Notes under the pieces: model-generated
Databases searched by the model: none
Told to the model about the DNA's origin: nothing
The model's input: only the letters and a program-made list of their open reading frames with translations
Assembly: GCF_900129215.1 (NCBI RefSeq)
Contig: NZ_FQUQ01000004.1
Coordinates: forward strand, 930,001-994,000
DNA length: 64,000 nt
DNA from: Pedobacter caeni
Lineage (GTDB): Bacteria; Bacteroidota; Bacteroidia; Sphingobacteriales; Sphingobacteriaceae
Direction: 5' to 3'
Program-made: the position numbers and the translations under genes
Shown here: piece by piece, positions 25,845 through 35,600 of the stretch
How the letters are laid out: every line of letters begins with the position of its first letter
How positions within the stretch are numbered: the first letter of the stretch is position 1

Positions 25845-27089
25845 TCAGCCCCTTGATGGAGAAAAGGCTTTGAGGTCAATACTGGTTTGCTGACCAGAAA
25901 TGAGCTGACTCACCAGTGCGCCCGTAGCAGGGCCAAGGCTTAAACCCATCATGCCATGTCCGGTAGCTATGGTCAGGTTTTTCATTTTGGAACTGTTTCC
26001 AATATATGGCAGTCCATCTGGCGAAGATGGCCTGAAGCCAAACCAGACCCCTTCGGCTGAAGGAAGTTTTGGATGCAGGTTGGGAAAGTACTTTGGTACC
26101 GATTCCACAATACCTTTTACCCTTTGCATATTGACCCTTGTGTTTATTTTATCCAGCTCCATGGTTCCACTGTACCTGATATCGCCGTTCATTGGCGTAA
26201 TGGCTACCCTGGCTTCACAAAGCAAAGCGGGAATCGTCATTCGCTGTTCCGGTTCTCTTTCCATAAAGGAGTAGCCCTTGCCAGGCATTAATGGCACATT
26301 AATGTCCATCATTTTGGCAATGGCCGGTGACCATGAGCCGGAAGCCAGTACATAGTGATCCGCTTCCCATACTTTATTTCCCGTAAAAACTTTGACGATC
26401 TTTCCGTCTTTCTTTTCAACCGCTGTTACCTCAGAGTGACGCACAACATGGGCTCCGTTTTGTTCCAGGAAATTCAGTAAAGCCCCCATTAATTTTGGCG
26501 GATACAAATGTCCGTCGCAACGATAATGTACTGCGCCAAGCACATCTAACTGAAGGCCTGGTTGAAGCAGTTGACATTCCTCCGGATTTAACACGCCCAT
26601 ATCCAGTCCAAGTTCTGTTCCTTTTTGCGCCAGATGTACCTCTTCTTCTCCTGCTTTCTCCGTTTTGTAAAAAGCAAGAATTCCTTTATTTTTCAACTCA
26701 AACTCAAAACCGGGTTCCCGGCTAAGCGCCTCAAAAAGCTCTTTACTAAGCAGGGATAAATCCCTTAACGGAACTGCAGAACGGGAAACGTGCCCCTCAT
26801 TTGCTGATTTAAGGAATTTCCATCCCCATCTGATCAGGTTCAGGTCCAGGGAAGGTCTGACATAAAACGGACTTTTGCTATTGAACATCCAGCGGATGCC
26901 CTGTTGAACCATCCCCGGTGAAGCCAGGGGAACAAAATGACTTGGCACGATCATTCCTGCATTTCCAAAAGAACAGCTCCCGGAGATGTCCCCTTTATCT
27001 AAAACCGTGACCTGATGACCTTGTTTGTGGAGGTAATAAGCGGAACTCAAGCCCACAATTCCTCCTCCTATAATTAAAACATGCGACAT
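25845..27089 (-). CDS. FAD-dependent D-amino-acid dehydrogenase (D-hydroxyproline dehydrogenase candidate)
   Basis: The 414-residue DadA-like flavoprotein begins with the dinucleotide-binding IIGGGIVGLSSAYYL (residues 6-20), followed by VTVLDKGDISGSCSFGNAGMI. The C-terminus has the second FAD-contact segment ATGHGMMGLSLGPATG. In the context of a 4-hydroxyproline epimerase and a DapA-family deaminase, the expected reaction is cis-4-hydroxy-D-proline to 1-pyrroline-4-hydroxy-2-carboxylate. It is third-step membrane-associated chemistry in other bacteria, usually passing electrons to the respiratory chain. It lies 34 bases downstream of the epimerase gene. Confidence 0.88.
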   Translation of the reverse strand: MSHVLIIGGGIVGLSSAYYLHKQGHQVTVLDKGDISGSCSFGNAGMIVPSHFVPLASPGMVQQGIRWMFNSKSPFYVRPSLDLNLIRWGWKFLKSANEGHVSRSAVPLRDLSLLSKELFEALSREPGFEFELKNKGILAFYKTEKAGEEEVHLAQKGTELGLDMGVLNPEECQLLQPGLQLDVLGAVHYRCDGHLYPPKLMGALLNFLEQNGAHVVRHSEVTAVEKKDGKIVKVFTGNKVWEADHYVLASGSWSPAIAKMMDINVPLMPGKGYSFMEREPEQRMTIPALLCEARVAITPMNGDIRYSGTMELDKINTRVNMQRVKGIVESVPKYFPNLHPKLPSAEGVWFGFRPSSPDGLPYIGNSSKMKNLTIATGHGMMGLSLGPATGALVSQLISGQQTSIDLKAFSPSRG

Positions 27090-27123
27090 TTAAATTCCGT
27101 TTTTTTTAAAAAATATGACCAAA

Positions 27124-28125
27124 TTAAATCACCTGAAATCCATGTGCATACGGATCATCATCATCGATCTTTATCGTATTGTAACCATATACTTTTGCCC
27201 ATCCTTCTACACTTGGAATGATCGCATCAAGATCCCCTAACTTCAGGACCTCCTCTACTTTTCCTGTAAATTTGCTCCCAATAATACTCTCATGAATAAA
27301 GGCTTGTCCGGGTAATAATTTTCCTTTTGCATGCCATTGCGCCATACGGGCAGAAGTACCGGTGCCGCAAGGAGAACGGTCAATCGCTTTATCTCCATAA
27401 AAGACAGCATTGCGTGCGGTGGATGTTGGATCCAGGGGCTCGCCTGCCCAAAGAATATGGCTGCAACCATTGATGGTATCATCTAAGGGATGAACAAAGG
27501 TATGTGCTTCATTGATGCGTTTACGGATCACCTGACTCCAGGCAATCAATTGCCCTGCAGTATACTCCTCCAGACCGGGAAAATTAGGCTGAGGGTCTAC
27601 AATTGCATAAAAATTACCCCCGTAAGCCACATCAAAAGTAATTGTTCCAAGGTCAGGACATTCAACTTCCAATCCGGATGCAGCAAGATAAGCAGGAACG
27701 TTCCTGAGTTTTACAGCGGTTACTTTTTTCCCTTCCTGCCGGTACTCAATGAGCACCAGACCTGCGGGAGCTTCCATTCTTACCAGCCCGGGAACCTTAG
27801 GGTGGATTAATCCTTCCTCTATGGCAATGGTGATCGTTCCGATCGTTCCATGACCGCACATCGGCAAACAGCCACTCGTTTCTATAAACAGTACCGCAAC
27901 ATCATTTTCCGGATCGTGTGGCGGATAAAGTATACTTCCCGACATCATATCATGGCCTCTCGGCTCGAACATCAGCCCGGTACGGATCCAATCGTATTCT
28001 TTAAGAAAATGCTGGCGTTTTTCACTCATATTGGCTCCTCTCAGCTGAGGGCCTCCTCCGGCAACCAACCTTACCGGATTTCCACAGGTATGTGCATCTA
28101 CACAAAAAAATGTTTTACTTGACAT
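27124..28125 (-). CDS. 4-hydroxyproline 2-epimerase (proline racemase family)
   Basis: The start is taken at 28125, where the ATG overlaps the upstream stop codon by one base; a longer frame to 28215 would overlap the dehydrogenase gene. The 333-residue product has both catalytic cysteines of the family: Cys90 in MCGHGT and Cys253 in SPCGTGTSAR. These two Cys act as the acid/base pair, as in proline racemase and 4-hydroxyproline epimerase; a Thr in the second position would have indicated a dehydratase. The neighbours make trans-4-hydroxy-L-proline to cis-4-hydroxy-D-proline the most likely reaction. Confidence 0.9.
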   Translation of the reverse strand: MSSKTFFCVDAHTCGNPVRLVAGGGPQLRGANMSEKRQHFLKEYDWIRTGLMFEPRGHDMMSGSILYPPHDPENDVAVLFIETSGCLPMCGHGTIGTITIAIEEGLIHPKVPGLVRMEAPAGLVLIEYRQEGKKVTAVKLRNVPAYLAASGLEVECPDLGTITFDVAYGGNFYAIVDPQPNFPGLEEYTAGQLIAWSQVIRKRINEAHTFVHPLDDTINGCSHILWAGEPLDPTSTARNAVFYGDKAIDRSPCGTGTSARMAQWHAKGKLLPGQAFIHESIIGSKFTGKVEEVLKLGDLDAIIPSVEGWAKVYGYNTIKIDDDDPYAHGFQVI

Positions 28126-29705
28126 TAGGCTTGAATTCGTTTTTGGTTGATCAGTCTGTAAATTCCGAGGGGGTTGCCATCTTTCAGCGCATCCGGTAAA
28201 AGTTCCGGATCCCAATCCTGCCAGGCAAGCGGGCGGACAAAACGATAAATCGCCGAAGTTCCGACTGAACTAAACCTGCTGTCGTTGGTTGCAGGATATG
28301 GCCCCCCATGTTGCATTGCGCTACAGACTTCTACGCCTGTTGGCACTCCGTTTCTGATGATCCGACCTGTTTTATCCATGATCTGACTGACTAAGTCTGG
28401 GTATTGCGCCAGTTCATCTCCCGCAGCAAACAGGGTGATGGTCAGCTGTCCTTCAAGTGCAGCGATCAGTTCCTCCAGTTCAATGGTATTTTCGGCCACA
28501 ACCAGCAAGGAATAAGGACCAAAGACCTCTTCCTGCAGCGCCGGTGATTTCAGAAAAGTAGCGGCAGTAACCTGAGCTATTTTAGCGGTAGACTGGTGTT
28601 TTAACTCCTCGTTCCTTAGTCCGGACTCCGCTAGCAGGCTAAGCCCGGCTTCCTGTAAGATCTTTCCCGAGCGCTGCTCATAATTGTTAAAGATACCAGG
28701 TGTCAGCATTGTTGCCGAAGGCGTTTCCGAGATCAGGGTACTTAACAATTGTTTAAAACGCTCCAAACCTTCAGACTGAACAGCGATCAACAAACCTGGA
28801 TTGGTGCAAAACTGCCCTGCTCCAAGGGTAATAGAGGCGGCACATTTTCTGGCCAGGTCTTCCGGATTTTCTGCAATCGCCTGTGGAAGTAAAATCACCG
28901 GATTGATACTCCCCATTTCGGCAAACACGGGAATCGGTTGTTTTCGTTCCTGTGCCAGTTTAACCAACTCCATTCCTCCTTTAAACGAGCCCGTAAAAGT
29001 CACGGCCCTGGTTTTTGGATGTTTTACCAGATAGGCACCGATTTCATATCCATCGTCATACAATAATGAAAATACGCCCTCCGGTACCCCAGATTTACGA
29101 ATGGCCTTTATTACAGCAGATCCGACCAGGCTACTGGTGCCTAAATGTGCCGGATGTGCCTTTACAATTACCGGACAACCTGAAGCAAGTGCTGAAGCGG
29201 TATCTCCTCCCGCAACCGAAAATGCAAGTGGAAAATTGCTCGCCCCAAAAACGACAACCGGGCCCAGGGGAACCAGCATACGTCTGATATCCGGTCTTGG
29301 GAGGGGTTGTCTTTCCGGCATGGCCGTATCTATAACCGCCTCTACCCATGATCCTTCTTCTACCAGTTGTGCGAACAACCTCAACTGTCCGGTTGTACGT
29401 CCCAGTTCTCCCTGCAACCGTCCTATTGGCAAACCACTCTCTTCAGCGGCCCTATGGATCAGTTCGTCTCCTAAAGCGGCGATCTCATCGGCTATGCACC
29501 TTAGAAAGGCAGCTTTTACATCCTTATGGAGATGCTTGTAAGTTTGAAATGCCAGTTCTGCACCTTTCAATGCTTCATCTGCCTCGGTTATTCCAGCCTT
29601 AAAGAAATCTCCTTCCAGTATTTTACCGGTAGCCGGATTTAGAGCGGAGAAACTGCCATTGGCAGTTTCCCGTTCATACGAGCAAACCATATTTTTTCCG
29701 TTCAT
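28125..29705 (-). CDS. Alpha-ketoglutarate semialdehyde dehydrogenase
   Basis: The 526-residue aldehyde dehydrogenase belongs to the branch of ketoglutarate semialdehyde dehydrogenases with an N-terminal SALNPATGKIL. Active-site residues seen are Asn157 in GASNFPLAF, Glu263 in FAEMGSINP, and nucleophile Cys300 in GAGQFCTNPG. It oxidises 2,5-dioxopentanoate to 2-oxoglutarate, the last step of hydroxyproline catabolism (also of some sugar acid pathways). The context with the epimerase and deaminase favours the hydroxyproline route. It is 20 bases downstream of the deaminase gene. Confidence 0.9.
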   Translation of the reverse strand: MNGKNMVCSYERETANGSFSALNPATGKILEGDFFKAGITEADEALKGAELAFQTYKHLHKDVKAAFLRCIADEIAALGDELIHRAAEESGLPIGRLQGELGRTTGQLRLFAQLVEEGSWVEAVIDTAMPERQPLPRPDIRRMLVPLGPVVVFGASNFPLAFSVAGGDTASALASGCPVIVKAHPAHLGTSSLVGSAVIKAIRKSGVPEGVFSLLYDDGYEIGAYLVKHPKTRAVTFTGSFKGGMELVKLAQERKQPIPVFAEMGSINPVILLPQAIAENPEDLARKCAASITLGAGQFCTNPGLLIAVQSEGLERFKQLLSTLISETPSATMLTPGIFNNYEQRSGKILQEAGLSLLAESGLRNEELKHQSTAKIAQVTAATFLKSPALQEEVFGPYSLLVVAENTIELEELIAALEGQLTITLFAAGDELAQYPDLVSQIMDKTGRIIRNGVPTGVEVCSAMQHGGPYPATNDSRFSSVGTSAIYRFVRPLAWQDWDPELLPDALKDGNPLGIYRLINQKRIQA

Positions 29706-29725
29706 ATTTTTCAGTATAGATCTGT

Positions 29726-30643
29726 TTAGATTCCCCAGCTACCTTCCGGCAATTGTGGACGATTGGCCAGTGCATCGTTAATGACCTTTAACACGCGTTC
29801 TCTTTCTGCACCTTTGATCGCCAGACGCGGTGCCCTTACGGTCTCGGTTCCTATGCCTGTTGCAGTTTCTGCAAGTTTGATGTATTGAACCAGCTTAGGG
29901 TGGATATCCAGTTCCAATACCGGCAGAAACCAACGGTAAATCGTCAAAGCTTCCGGAATACGGTTCTGTTTTACCAACCTGAAAATTGCTACTGTCTCTT
30001 TAGGGAAAGCGTCAACCAATCCTGCTACCCATCCATGGGCTCCCATCACCAGGCTTTCCATTGCCAGGGGATCTACTCCGGTCAGGATTTTAAACCTGTC
30101 GCCAAAGCGGTTGATCATCCGGGTCACATTAGAAATATCTCTTGTCGACTCTTTTACGGCCTGTATGTTTTCATGTTTCGATAATACCTCAAACATATCC
30201 AGCGTCACTTCTATCTTATAATCTACAGGATTGTTATAAATCATGATTGGCAATGGTGTGCTTAGCGCCACTGCTTCAAAAAAGGCAAGTGTTTCTTCCT
30301 GATCTGCAAAATAGCGCATTGGAGGAAGCAGCATCAGTCCGTTTGCCCCTAATTGTTCTGCCTTCTTAGCCGCAGCTACTGCTTTTTTTGTAGTTGGTTC
30401 TGCAATATTTAACAATACCGGAACTCTTCCGTTAATCACCTTTAGAGTATGAGACAATAACTCAAACTTTTCCTCATCACTCAGCACACTCGCCTCTCCT
30501 AAGGAGCCTCCAAGAATAATACCTGCAGCACCTGCAGCCAGCTGAGCCTCCAGGTTAATATTAATCATGTTAAAATCTAACTCATCCTGGTCCGTAAATT
30601 TTGTGGTTACAGCAGGAAATACCCCCATCCAATTGATACTCAT
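29726..30643 (-). CDS. DapA-family lyase, candidate 1-pyrroline-4-hydroxy-2-carboxylate deaminase
   Basis: The 305-residue TIM-barrel enzyme belongs to the DHDPS/NAL family. The Schiff-base lysine is Lys164 in IQAVKEST and the conserved Tyr136 is in IMIYNNPVDY; GGSLGEASVLS replaces the GTTGE loop of true DapA. Within this operon the expected reaction is deamination of 1-pyrroline-4-hydroxy-2-carboxylate to alpha-ketoglutarate semialdehyde. It is the first gene of the catabolic operon, with a promoter candidate at 30710-30738. Confidence 0.87.
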   Translation of the reverse strand: MSINWMGVFPAVTTKFTDQDELDFNMININLEAQLAAGAAGIILGGSLGEASVLSDEEKFELLSHTLKVINGRVPVLLNIAEPTTKKAVAAAKKAEQLGANGLMLLPPMRYFADQEETLAFFEAVALSTPLPIMIYNNPVDYKIEVTLDMFEVLSKHENIQAVKESTRDISNVTRMINRFGDRFKILTGVDPLAMESLVMGAHGWVAGLVDAFPKETVAIFRLVKQNRIPEALTIYRWFLPVLELDIHPKLVQYIKLAETATGIGTETVRAPRLAIKGAERERVLKVINDALANRPQLPEGSWGI

Positions 30644-30709
30644 ACGTTATTTGATTTATTTTTTAATTAAAAACAAGAGCTGATTGCCTTTATAGCTCCT
30701 GATGAAAAT

Positions 30710-30738
30710 CAAATTTAGTCGTTTAACAGGGGGCCAAA
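30710..30738 (-). promoter_or_regulatory. Promoter of the hydroxyproline catabolic operon
   Basis: On the minus strand TTTG (30738-30735) and TAAATTTG (30717-30710) are separated by 17 bases, matching the Bacteroidota promoter pattern. It lies 67 bases before the DapA-family start. The motif GTTAATATCCGGTCA (30753-30739, minus strand) directly abuts the -33 box, the classical position for an AraC-type activator. Confidence 0.5.
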
Positions 30739-30817
30739 TGACCGGATATTAACCAATATGCCTTGTAAATACACCAGATCATTTCCATTCATAAAGAATC
30801 CGGGTTCGGGAAAGAAA

Positions 30818-30852
30818 ATAAAAAAACAGGTACGCGACCAAACGTACCTGTT
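30818..30852 (-). terminator. Rho-independent terminator after SusD
   Basis: A perfect 10-bp stem AACAGGTACG (30825-30834) / CGTACCTGTT (30843-30852) with an 8-base loop is followed on the minus strand by a run of T. It ends the SusC/SusD transcript, so the catabolic genes downstream rely on their own promoter. Confidence 0.85.
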
Positions 30853-30904
30853 AACCAACCTAAAGTAAATGGAGAGCGTTAATTCTCAGATGGAGTTTAT
30901 TTTC

Positions 30905-32671
30905 TTACCATCCGGGATTTTGTTTGATTGCCGGATTTAAACTCATCTGTTCGATTGGAATTGGTGATAAATAATCCCGTTGAATCTTGAACTGGTAACC
31001 AGCAGCCATTGCTGGAATATTCTTGAACAATTCAATATAACCGTTTGCATCAACAGGATAACCGGACAGATTTCCCGCAGGAACTATTCCAACCCACTGC
31101 GCCAATATTGCACCTTTAGGTTTCCAACCCACTAACAATTCATCGGCCGCAGCCCAACGGTAAAGGTCATCTCTGCGATAGCCTTCACAAGCCAGCTCTA
31201 TTCTTCTTTCTCTCCGCACTTCATTGATGATTGGTCCCAATGCTGGAAACTCCCATTTAGGATCCGGAGTAATTCCTCCCAATACCAGGTTAGGCATTCC
31301 AACCCTTGTTCTCAATTTATTAATGGTCAGGTCGGCATCTCCCTGAGTAAAAGTTCCTAATTCCGCTTTAGCTTCTGCATTGATCAATAATGCTTCCGCA
31401 AATCTGAAAATGATGTACCCTGTTGTTCCTCTGTCCTGTTGCTGATTATAATCCGGGTTATGCCCTTTATAAACCTGATAGCCTGTAGCAGGTTTGCTTT
31501 CATTGGCAGCAGTAAAACTTGGGACGGTAAAAGGGATACTCGCTCCACCGTTAGGTACATTATTCGTGTTAAAGTGATTGCCGTCATTCACATATAGGGT
31601 CTGCACCATTCTCGGATCTCTGTTTTTAACGACATTCAACAAATTGGCATCTCCCTGATATAAAGCATTTCCGGTAATCGGTTTTCCATCAGTACAGAGG
31701 TAATAATCGATCAGATTTTTAGTAATCCCTCTTCCTGCACCTGAATTGGTATATCTATGCCAGTAATGCCCACCTACTGTACTCAGGTCATATTGTCGCC
31801 AGAGCATCATCTCAGGATTTGTGGAGTAATTGCTTTGATTAAACAGCTTCCAGTATCCATCTGGCCCGGGTGTCGGGGCAAGGCCATAGCCACCGGCATC
31901 TCCGATCAGGGTGGTCGTTACTGTTGCTGCCTTTTCCAGGAATTTTTTGCCATCAGAACCACTTACACCAAAAGGAGTATTGGCATGGTATTTCTCCCAT
32001 GTTCCTTCAAAAAGAGCTATCCTTGCCTGAAGCAATTGTGCTACCTGTTTATTTACTCTGGAAGCCTGTGCGGCAGGTTTGGAGGGTAAATATTGTACTG
32101 CTTTATCCAGGTCATTCATAATGGAATCAACAATGACCGATCTTGATAATCTTCCGGCTGTCAATTCATCTGAAGCTGGATTCAGGGGGGTATTGATCCA
32201 TGGAAGATCGCCAAACTGTTTCAGTTTACTAAAATAAAACCAGGCTCTGAAAAATAAAGCCTCTCCTACATAGCTTTTAGTATTATCCCAGGAAGCATTT
32301 ACCTTATTGTAATTGGCCATAAAGTAATTGATATTTCTCAGCATGGTCCAATCGCCGGTTGCCCATCCACCGGCAGAGCCCGGCACTACCCTCGCTCCAT
32401 TCAATGTTTCATTTACTGACATCGTGATCATATTGTCGCTCCCCTCATCGGCATCCTGTCCATATGGACCTATCGTACCAAATGCGCTTATTGTAGATGG
32501 AAAAGCAGTGTATAGGTTATTGACATATAACTGAAGATCTCCCGGAGTTTTCCAAAATTCTGTTTCACTGATGTTCGTTTCCGGATTCCTGTCCAGAAAA
32601 TCTTTCTTACAACCCGCCAAAAAAATCAGGCCTATAAGTACTGTTAGATATAGTTTATTGCGCATAATCAT
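30905..32671 (-). CDS. SusD/RagB family nutrient-binding lipoprotein
   Basis: The 588-residue lipoprotein has the signal peptide MIMRNKLYLTVLIGLIF with lipobox LAGC; a second ATG two codons in (32665) could be the start. It then shows KKDFLDRNPETNISETEFWKT, typical of SusD N-termini, a helical TPR-like body, and a C-terminal SusD_RagB end with VRRERRIELACEGYRRDDLYRW and LSPIPIEQMSLNP. It caps the SusC transporter encoded 22 bases upstream. Given the downstream genes, the ligand is probably a peptide rather than a glycan. Confidence 0.93.
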   Translation of the reverse strand: MIMRNKLYLTVLIGLIFLAGCKKDFLDRNPETNISETEFWKTPGDLQLYVNNLYTAFPSTISAFGTIGPYGQDADEGSDNMITMSVNETLNGARVVPGSAGGWATGDWTMLRNINYFMANYNKVNASWDNTKSYVGEALFFRAWFYFSKLKQFGDLPWINTPLNPASDELTAGRLSRSVIVDSIMNDLDKAVQYLPSKPAAQASRVNKQVAQLLQARIALFEGTWEKYHANTPFGVSGSDGKKFLEKAATVTTTLIGDAGGYGLAPTPGPDGYWKLFNQSNYSTNPEMMLWRQYDLSTVGGHYWHRYTNSGAGRGITKNLIDYYLCTDGKPITGNALYQGDANLLNVVKNRDPRMVQTLYVNDGNHFNTNNVPNGGASIPFTVPSFTAANESKPATGYQVYKGHNPDYNQQQDRGTTGYIIFRFAEALLINAEAKAELGTFTQGDADLTINKLRTRVGMPNLVLGGITPDPKWEFPALGPIINEVRRERRIELACEGYRRDDLYRWAAADELLVGWKPKGAILAQWVGIVPAGNLSGYPVDANGYIELFKNIPAMAAGYQFKIQRDYLSPIPIEQMSLNPAIKQNPGW

Positions 32672-32693
32672 ATTTTTTTATAATCCCTGTTAA

Positions 32694-35600
32694 TTAAAAG
32701 GTCACACTTAATCCGGCAGAATAACTTCTTTGCAGCGGATATACTTTTCCTTCATTCAAAGTCAGTTCAGGATCCAGAGCTTTGGTAAATTTGGTAAAGG
32801 TGGCCAGGTTTTCTATGCTCAGATAAAACCTGACTTTACTCACTTTTACCCTTTCCAGCCATTCTTTTTTCAGGGTATATCCCAGCTGTACATTTTTTAT
32901 TCTCATGTATGATGCATCCTGCAGGTAACGCGTTTGTGCCTGGGTATTTTTATTATTCTGGCCACTCATATAAGCTTTAGGATAATACCCATTCGGATTC
33001 CCGGCCGACCAGCGGTCCATATGCGTGGTAAATAAGGAGCTTTGCCATTCATCACCAACAATGCCCCAGAAGTAATTTCCAGTGATTGCAGCATCTCGTT
33101 TACCTACTCCCTGTACAAAGATCATGGCATCAAATCCATTCCAGTTCGCATCAAGGGTAAGTCCATAGGCATATCTGGCGGTATTGTTTCCAATGATTTT
33201 ACGATCACCCGGATCAGAAAGCGTAGAAGTTCCCGCATCTATTTTCCCATCTCCATTAAGATCCGCATAACGTACATCTCCCGGAGTCCAGGCATTCTGA
33301 TCAATTCTGGACTGTGAAGGTGCTCCTGCTACTTCTTCAGCACTTTGGAAAAGCCCCATCGTTTGGTAACCCCAGATTTCGCCCAGTTGCTGGCCTTTAT
33401 ACGAAGTACTTAGCTGACCTGTTGGATTTGGATAATTGGTTACTTTTCCACTATAATCACTTAGTACCCCTTTAAATCCATAATTCACATTTCCGATTTT
33501 ATCTCTCCATCCAACCGACAGTTCCCATCCTCTGGTTTCAACAGAAGAATTATTTACCTGTGGAGAACCTGTCCCTAAAACCGCAGGCACAACGGCTGCC
33601 GGGCCTCTGACATCAGTTGCCTTACGGATATACCAGTCGAATGAGGTATTCAGTCTATTGTTAAAGAAAGCGATGTCTGTTCCAAAATTCAAAGTAGCTG
33701 TTGTTACCCAGGTCAGGTTATTGTTTACCAATCCAGGCAAACCTACTACTGCCTGTTGTGCACCACCAAACAACCAGGAACCTCTTCCCGTAGGCAGGCT
33801 AGGATAGAAAGGGTAATAATTATTCTCTAAAAACAGCTGATCACCCAACTCTCCATAAGAAGCCCTGAATTTTAAATTGTTTACATACTTTTTTACCGGT
33901 TCAAAGAAAGATTCCTTATCGACATTCCAGCCAGCCGAAACTCCCGGATAAGCCTTCCACCTTACATCACTTAAAAAACGGGACGTTCCATCATAACGGG
34001 CACTCAATTCAAGCAGGTATTTTTCTTTATAATTATAGTTTAACCGACCGAAAAAGCCTTCCGAAGCCAATTTTCTAATTTGATCAGAAACCCCCGGGCT
34101 CGTTCCGTAAGAAGTAGAAAGTGAAGGAATATTATCAGAATACAGAAAATTATTGCTGGCGGTATAGGCCTGAAAATTGGTATAATCACTTACAAACCCG
34201 CCCATCACGCTGAAATAATGATCTTCCAGCTGTTTTTCATATTGTGAGTAAATATTGATCACCTCATGCTGAATTCTTTCATTATACCGGGTAAAACCAT
34301 TAGGTGTTGTTCCACCTAATGTCCGTTGAGAACCATCAGGCAGATAAGTATATAAGGTCTTCAGGTGGTTACTCTGGTCAAAATAAGTACCATCAAAAGT
34401 ATAATTTGCAACTGCTGTCCATCCCTTTGCCAATTTAAAATTAAGCTCACCGGTTAGCAAACCTTTATCTGTGATTTGATTGTCCCGTCCCCCTTCTTCC
34501 ATTAACTGCACATTACTATCTGCGGAGAAACGTCCATCCGGATTGTAAAGCGGAACAGTTGGAAACTTGCGGGCGATCTGATGCATATAGGCACGATCGC
34601 CACCTCCGGTTTGTCCGGCATAAACATTTGGTGTATTGAACAATTCCCTGGAGAAGGTACCTCTTACACTCATGGTCAGCCATTTGGAAACATCAGAAGT
34701 CAGGTTCACACGAAGGTTATAACGTTTATATTTATCATCACCGTAAGTGTACATTCCACTCCTGTCGTTAAAACCTGCACCCACAAAATAAGTTGAAGCT
34801 GCAGAGCCTCCGTTGAGGCTTAAATTGTGTTGCTGGCTATAAGAATGGTCTTTATAATAAATTTTAAACCATTCGTTATTTGCGTTCGCAGCATTGTAAG
34901 AGAAGTAATTATTGTTTGCAGGATCCTTGATTGTTTCTGTACTCAGGATTCCGGCCTGAAAGTCCTTGATTCGCTGAAGGGTAGGTCCATCAAAGAAAGG
35001 AGATTTTCCTGCGTTTACAAATGCTTCGTTATACGTATTGGCAAAATCCAGGGAGTTTACCATTTGCGGTAAATTGAAGATTTTGTTCATGGAGATGTTG
35101 TTGTTGTAGGTGATGGTTGTTGGCTTATTTCTATCTCCCTGCTTGGTTTTGATCAGGATGACTCCATAAGGTGCACTTGAACCATAAATCGCAGCAGAGG
35201 ACGCATCCTTCAGTACCGAAATACTTTCCACATCATCCGGATTGAGGGTATTGATATCTCCCCCCTGAATTCCGTCGATCACGATTAAAGGACTTCCGGG
35301 TTCCCCAAGTCCGGTATACCCTCTGACATTTATTCCCTGTTTTGCATTTGGCCCCCCTCCGGAATTTCCAATACTGATGTTTAAATTCGCAACCTGTCCT
35401 TGCAAAGCCTGGCTTACGCGGGTGATGGGACGATCGGCAAGATCTTTTCCAGTCACCTGAGCAACAGCACCTGTCAGGCGTGTTTTCTTCTGACTTCCGT
35501 AAGCCACCACCACCACGTCCTCCAGTTCATTTGGTTTGGGCAATAACTTAATGACCATATTTTGAGAACCAGCCTTGATTTCCTGAGAAATATAACCCAC

